Positions 6,628 to 10,000 of a DNA stretch of 10,000 nt are shown piece after piece; the stretch's first letter is position 1, and each line of letters begins with the position of its first letter. The position numbers and the translations under genes are program-made. The notes under the pieces are model-generated. The model worked only from the letters and a program-made list of their open reading frames with translations, ran no database searches and was not told the DNA's origin. Source of the stretch: an uncultured bacterium (GTDB taxonomy: Bacteria; Bacteroidota; Bacteroidia; Sphingobacteriales; Sphingobacteriaceae); the NCBI GenBank assembly GCA_903958995.1, contig CAJBVG010000038.1, positions 1 through 10,000 of the forward strand, given 5' to 3'.

Positions 6628-6691
6628 TGTGCTAATTAGTCAATGTGCTAATGTGCCAATTAAATTGGGTAATTGGCACATTGGCTATTTT
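6625..6691. repeat. palindromic intergenic repeat, copy 2 (terminator-like)
   Basis: This is the second copy of the element seen at 39-105. It contains a perfect 13-bp inverted repeat, AATGTGCCAATTA (6650-6662) and TAATTGGCACATT (6670-6682), with a 7-nt loop. A run of seven T (6685-6691 region) follows after GGCTA, so on the + strand it looks like an intrinsic terminator for the RNase gene. Two more related blocks (TAATGTGCTAATTAG, CAATGTGCTA) lie on its left. Its first three bases are the TAA stop of the RNase gene. Confidence 0.75.
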
Positions 6692-6706
6692 TTTCTACCT
6701 TCAAGT

Positions 6707-8062
6707 ATGAAAAAGCATTTATCTTTCCTACTCCTATTTCTGCCTTCATTAAGTTTTGCTCAACAAAACGACTCCTTAAACATTAGTAATATTTACAAAG
6801 TAGCACTTACGAAAAGCGACTGCTATGAAAACTTGCGTAGTTTATGTAAAGATATTGGTCCACGTTTAACTGGATCTGCAAATGCTGAAAAAGCGGTTCA
6901 TTACTTTGAAGAGAAAATGAAATCGTATGGTTTTGATAGGGTATATCTTCAGGAAATGAAAGTTCCTGTTTGGAGAAGACTTGATCAAGCAAAAGCGGAA
7001 ATTACCACAACCAAAACTAAAGTGAATGTTTGTGCTTTAGGTGGTTCAGTAGCAACTGACCCTAGAGGAATAAAAGCCGAAATTATCGAAGTGAAATCGT
7101 TCGAAGAGTTAGATCAACTCGGAGAGAAAAATATAAAAGGGAAAATTGTGTTCTTCAACAGACCGATGGAACCTACCCATATTGAAACATTCCATGCCTA
7201 TGGAGGTGCAGTAAACCAACGTGGAAGTGGTGCTTCTAAAGCTGCAAAATATGGAGCAGTTGCTTGTGTTGTACGATCAATGAATTTACGAATAGATGAG
7301 TTCCCTCATACTGGTGCGATGCGCTATGATGCAAAGTATCCGAAAATTCCATCAGCGGCAATCTCTACTCGCGATGCGGAATTGTTAAGTACATCAATCA
7401 AAAAACAAACAACTCAATTCTTTATCAAATTTAATTGCGACACTTTACCAGATCAAACTTCCTATAATGTTATTGCCGAAATAAAAGGTTCTGAATTTCC
7501 AGAACAAATTATTACTGTTGGCGGACATTTAGATTCTTGGGATTTAGGAGAAGGTGCTCATGATGATGGTGCTGGTTGTGTTCAATCATTAGAGGTATTA
7601 CATCTATTTAAAACTTTAGGCATTAAACCTAAACGTACCATCAGAGCAGTAATGTTTATGAATGAAGAAAATGGATTACGAGGTGGCGTTAAGTACGCAG
7701 AAGAAGCAAAACGATTAAACGAAAACCATATCGCAGCAATCGAAACTGATGCAGGAGGATTTTCACCAAGAGGATTTGATATTGATGCTTCAAATGCTAT
7801 AATAGATAAAATTAAATCATGGGAGTTACTATTAAAACCTTACGGGTTACGTGAAATCGAGAAAGGTGGAAGTGGTTCAGATATTGGTCCATTAAAGGCT
7901 CCAAATGTTGCGTTAATTGGCTACCGTCCGGATTCACAACGTTACTTTGATGTACACCATGCAGCTACAGATGTTTTTGAGGCTGTCAATAAAAGAGAAT
8001 TAGAATTAGGTGCAGCATCTATAGCAGCTTTAGTATATTTGATTGATCAATACGGATTATAA
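6707..8062 (+). CDS. exported M28 family metallopeptidase, carboxypeptidase Q-like
   Basis: The gene encodes 451 residues. A signal peptide (1-18, cleavage likely at SFA-QQ) directs export; no type IX C-terminal sorting domain is seen, so a periplasmic place is likely. A PA-like insert (about 115-265, including KGKIVFFNRP and RGSGASKAAKYGAVACVVRS) precedes the zinc peptidase core. Expected ligands are present: His274 in GGHLDSWD, Asp286 in HDDGAG, catalytic Glu320 and zinc Glu321 in NEENG, Asp348 in ETDAGG, and His417/His418 in DVHHAATD. The order and wording match carboxypeptidase Q (plasma glutamate carboxypeptidase, M28B), which trims dipeptides and small peptides. The ATG at 6707 is chosen because it begins the signal peptide; an in-frame extension to 6629 would translate the repeat. 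Four nt separate it from the M20 gene. Confidence 0.93.
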   Translation: MKKHLSFLLLFLPSLSFAQQNDSLNISNIYKVALTKSDCYENLRSLCKDIGPRLTGSANAEKAVHYFEEKMKSYGFDRVYLQEMKVPVWRRLDQAKAEITTTKTKVNVCALGGSVATDPRGIKAEIIEVKSFEELDQLGEKNIKGKIVFFNRPMEPTHIETFHAYGGAVNQRGSGASKAAKYGAVACVVRSMNLRIDEFPHTGAMRYDAKYPKIPSAAISTRDAELLSTSIKKQTTQFFIKFNCDTLPDQTSYNVIAEIKGSEFPEQIITVGGHLDSWDLGEGAHDDGAGCVQSLEVLHLFKTLGIKPKRTIRAVMFMNEENGLRGGVKYAEEAKRLNENHIAAIETDAGGFSPRGFDIDASNAIIDKIKSWELLLKPYGLREIEKGGSGSDIGPLKAPNVALIGYRPDSQRYFDVHHAATDVFEAVNKRELELGAASIAALVYLIDQYGL

Positions 8063-8066
8063 AATC

Positions 8067-9248
8067 ATGTTAGAAAAAATAAAATCACTTTCCGAAAAAT
8101 ATTTTTCAGAAACACAATCGTACAGACATCATATTCATTCAAATCCTGAATTATCTTTTCAAGAATTTGAAACATCAAAATATATACAAAACCATTTAAC
8201 CGAAATGGGTATTGAGTTTGAAGTCAAAGCAGAAACTGGAATTGTTGCACATATCAAAGGTAATAATCCTACAAAAAAAGTGGTTGCTCTACGTGCAGAT
8301 ATTGATGCATTACCTATTCAAGAATCGAACGAAGTATCTTACAAATCAAAAAATGCTGGAGTAATGCATGCCTGTGGACACGATGTTCACACATCATCCT
8401 TATTAACAGCTGTAAAAATATTAAACGAAACAAAAACAAATTGGGAAGGCACAGTAAAAGCAATTTTCCAACCTGCAGAAGAAAAACTTCCTGGTGGTGC
8501 AAGTATTATGATTAAAGAAGGTGCACTTGAAAATCCTAAAGCACATTCTATAATTGGGCAACATGTAATGCCATTAATTGAAACAGGCAAAGTTGGGTTT
8601 CGTTCAGGAAAATACATGGCTTCAACAGATGAGCTTTATATCAAAGTAATTGGTAAAGGTGGACATGGTGCGATGCCACAGTTCAACATTGATCCAGTAT
8701 TAATCACTTCACATATGATTGTTGCATTGCAACAAGTAGTCAGCAGAAATGCTGATCCAAAAATGCCATCAGTTTTATCATTCGGAAAAGTAATTGCCAA
8801 TGGAGCAACTAATGTTATTCCGAATGAAGTTTTAATTGAAGGAACTTTCCGTACTCTCGATGAAGATTGGAGAGCAAAAGCACATGAACATATTCGCACA
8901 ATTGCTACAGGGATTGTAGAAAGTATGGGCGGAAAAATTGAATTAGAAATCAGAAAAGGGTATCCGTTCTTAGTGAACGACGAACGTTTAACAAGTGTCG
9001 CAAAAAATGCAGCGATTGAATATTTAGGAGAAGAGAATGTAATCGACTTAGACATCTGGATGGCCGCAGAAGATTTTGCATACTACTCACAAATAATGCC
9101 AGCAAGCTTCTACAGACTAGGCACCGGAAATAAATCAAAAGGAATTACAGCATCAGTGCATACTCCAAATTTCGACATCGATGAAAATGCTTTGAAAATT
9201 GGACCAGGGTTAATGGCGTGGATTGCGTTAAAAGAATTGGACTATTAA
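8067..9248 (+). CDS. M20 family amidohydrolase (N-acyl-L-amino acid / hippurate hydrolase type)
   Basis: The gene encodes 393 residues and lacks a signal peptide, so it is cytoplasmic. It has the M20D two-metal site: Cys103, His105 and His108 in HACGHDVH, catalytic Glu138 and metal ligand Glu139 in QPAEEK, His166 in GQHVMP, and His365 in SVHTPNFD. A dimerisation/lid domain (about 180-295, including KGGHGAMPQ) interrupts the catalytic domain. The cysteine ligand marks the amidohydrolase branch (hippuricase, IAA-amino acid hydrolase, N-acetyl-amino acid deacetylases) rather than the aminopeptidases; the exact acyl substrate cannot be told. The ATG at 8067 is preferred to the in-frame TTG at 8043, which would overlap the M28 gene. 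It probably shares a transcript with the peptidase, handling imported peptides or acylated amino acids; this pairing is inference. Confidence 0.93.
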   Translation: MLEKIKSLSEKYFSETQSYRHHIHSNPELSFQEFETSKYIQNHLTEMGIEFEVKAETGIVAHIKGNNPTKKVVALRADIDALPIQESNEVSYKSKNAGVMHACGHDVHTSSLLTAVKILNETKTNWEGTVKAIFQPAEEKLPGGASIMIKEGALENPKAHSIIGQHVMPLIETGKVGFRSGKYMASTDELYIKVIGKGGHGAMPQFNIDPVLITSHMIVALQQVVSRNADPKMPSVLSFGKVIANGATNVIPNEVLIEGTFRTLDEDWRAKAHEHIRTIATGIVESMGGKIELEIRKGYPFLVNDERLTSVAKNAAIEYLGEENVIDLDIWMAAEDFAYYSQIMPASFYRLGTGNKSKGITASVHTPNFDIDENALKIGPGLMAWIALKELDY

Positions 9249-9257
9249 TTTGATACT

Positions 9258-9293
9258 TAATTGGTGGCACCACTTAAGTCATGCCACCAATTA
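9258..9293. other. perfect 12-bp hairpin downstream of the M20 gene
   Basis: TAATTGGTGGCA (9258-9269) and TGCCACCAATTA (9282-9293) are perfect complements around a 12-nt loop that itself contains the palindrome ACTTAAGT. It lies 10 nt after the amidohydrolase stop. It has no T run of its own, so it may protect the 3' end of the transcript or act with the next palindrome. It faintly resembles the TAATTGGCACATT repeat blocks. Confidence 0.55.
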
Positions 9294-9298
9294 CCTGC

Positions 9299-9332
9299 AT
9301 AAATGCAACTTTTTTAAAAAAGTTGCATTTAT
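9299..9332. terminator. 34-bp perfect palindrome, probable bidirectional terminator
   Basis: The 34 bases form a perfect palindrome. Each half reads ATAAATGCAACTTTTTT, with a GCAAC/GTTGC core and A/T tracts on both sides. It sits between the convergent M20 and cytochrome c peroxidase genes, where a terminator working on both strands is expected. Downstream T-rich sequence (9330-9350) on the + strand supports termination. Confidence 0.75.
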
Positions 9333-9371
9333 TAAACTTTTCTTTATTTAACCTACAACCAACACCGATTT

Positions 9372-10000
9372 TTAATTCAAAAACGGATTACTCCATTTAG
9401 CATCGGTGTAAATTGCAGTACCTGATAATGTTTTTAAGAAGGCTACTACCGATTGAACATCGGTTTGGTTTAAATGTAGTTGTTGACCAAAGCCATTAGG
9501 TTTTAATTTCGGGTCTAAATTGGTATTCCCATTAGCAATGTTTATTGTGCCATAATGCCCAACAACTTGTTGAAGTGTTTTAATTACACCTGTATGCATC
9601 ATCGGAGAATTAACCACACCATTTGTATTTGCTAAATCTCTTAATGATGGTGCTTTTGTGTTGGTGACATCGATACCTGAAGCGTTCAAAACCCCAATAA
9701 TACCGTTATTACCAGAGTTAGGTGCAATATCAAATTCTGGTGCTTTATGGCAACCATCACAACCAATTCCACCAGCGGTTCTATTACCAGTAGCATCGAA
9801 ATTTGGAGGTGCTAAAAACAATGCTTTGCCAGCATTTTCTTGAGCAGTGAAATTTGGAAAATTCAGATTATCATTATTCACTTGTTTTCTTCCAACATCA
9901 TATTTAGAATCGAACGATTGAATGCTACGAATAAATTGCGCCATGCATTCTTGCATCTTCGCTTCTGTAATTTCTGATGAACCATATACAAAAGTGAATA
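9372..10000 (-). CDS. di-heme cytochrome c peroxidase / MauG-like protein (partial, 5' end outside window)
   Basis: Only the C-terminal domain is in the window. The frame stays open past the internal ATG at 9956 up to the edge, reading FTFVYGSSEITEAKMQECMA, which matches the family's helix before the AQFIRSIQSFDSKYD segment, so 9956 is not the true start. A heme c site CDGCH is encoded at 9747-9761. The segment MMHTGVIKTLQQVVGHYG matches the FMHxGxxKTLEEVVxHY pattern of the C-terminal heme domain and contains a candidate distal Met. The end AIYTDAKWSNPF is typical of Bacteroidota members. Such periplasmic enzymes reduce hydrogen peroxide or oxidise other substrates with two hemes; the first heme domain and any signal peptide lie beyond the window. 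Confidence 0.9.
   Translation of the reverse strand, partial: FTFVYGSSEITEAKMQECMAQFIRSIQSFDSKYDVGRKQVNNDNLNFPNFTAQENAGKALFLAPPNFDATGNRTAGGIGCDGCHKAPEFDIAPNSGNNGIIGVLNASGIDVTNTKAPSLRDLANTNGVVNSPMMHTGVIKTLQQVVGHYGTINIANGNTNLDPKLKPNGFGQQLHLNQTDVQSVVAFLKTLSGTAIYTDAKWSNPFLN

Noticed and set aside
6629..6706. N-terminal extension of the M28 peptidase from a start at 6629
   Set aside because: The extension translates the palindromic repeat, and the ATG at 6707 begins a clear signal peptide.
8043..8066. TTG start at 8043 for the M20 gene
   Set aside because: It would overlap the M28 coding end and add eight non-conserved residues; the ATG at 8067 follows the M28 stop by 4 nt and fits the family N-terminus.
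8636..9055. 139-residue minus-strand open frame inside the M20 gene
   Set aside because: It is antisense to a gene with clear catalytic motifs, shows no recognisable domain, and similar shadows occur on that strand across the same gene.
9954..9956. ATG at 9954-9956 as the true start of the cytochrome c peroxidase
   Set aside because: The frame remains open to the window edge with family-like residues upstream, and the first heme domain would be missing.

Overview
The window is a stretch of an AT-rich Bacteroidota chromosome, most likely from the order Flavobacteriales. Evidence for this is the recognisable gliding genes gldE and gldD, a Bacteroidota-type HU protein and Rne/Rng ribonuclease, A/T-rich leaders without Shine-Dalgarno sequences, and promoter boxes of the TAnnTTTG type. 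I cannot name genus or species from sequence alone. Most of the window is conserved housekeeping sequence. I see no CRISPR array, phage, insertion-sequence transposase, rRNA or tRNA.

Layout. Bases 1-27 may hold the last codons of a + strand gene. A palindromic repeat follows at 39-105. From 3535 down to 99, on the - strand, runs a tight cluster mutY - ssb - gldE - gldD (gaps of 33 and 22 nt, then an 8-nt overlap), joining base-excision repair and single-strand DNA binding to two gliding-motility genes. Divergent from mutY is the + strand set HU - TPR membrane protein (1-nt overlap) - a 29-codon, very basic ribosomal-type protein (4844-4933) - a hairpin - an RNase G/E family gene that starts with TTG (5074-6627). 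A second copy of the repeat lies at 6625-6691. Then come an exported carboxypeptidase Q-like M28 peptidase and, 4 nt later, an M20 amidohydrolase, which look like a peptide or acyl-amino-acid salvage pair. Two hairpins (9258-9332) separate these from a convergent di-heme cytochrome c peroxidase/MauG-like gene that runs off the right edge.

The least ordinary signals are small: (1) two related palindromic repeats, each of which contributes the stop codon of a neighbouring gene; (2) a leader in front of the RNase gene with an 11-bp inverted repeat and a 12-codon open frame that ends one base before the TTG start; (3) a predicted mutY promoter so close to the ATG that the transcript may be leaderless; (4) the tiny basic gene between the TPR and RNase genes. 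No clearly new multi-gene system is visible.
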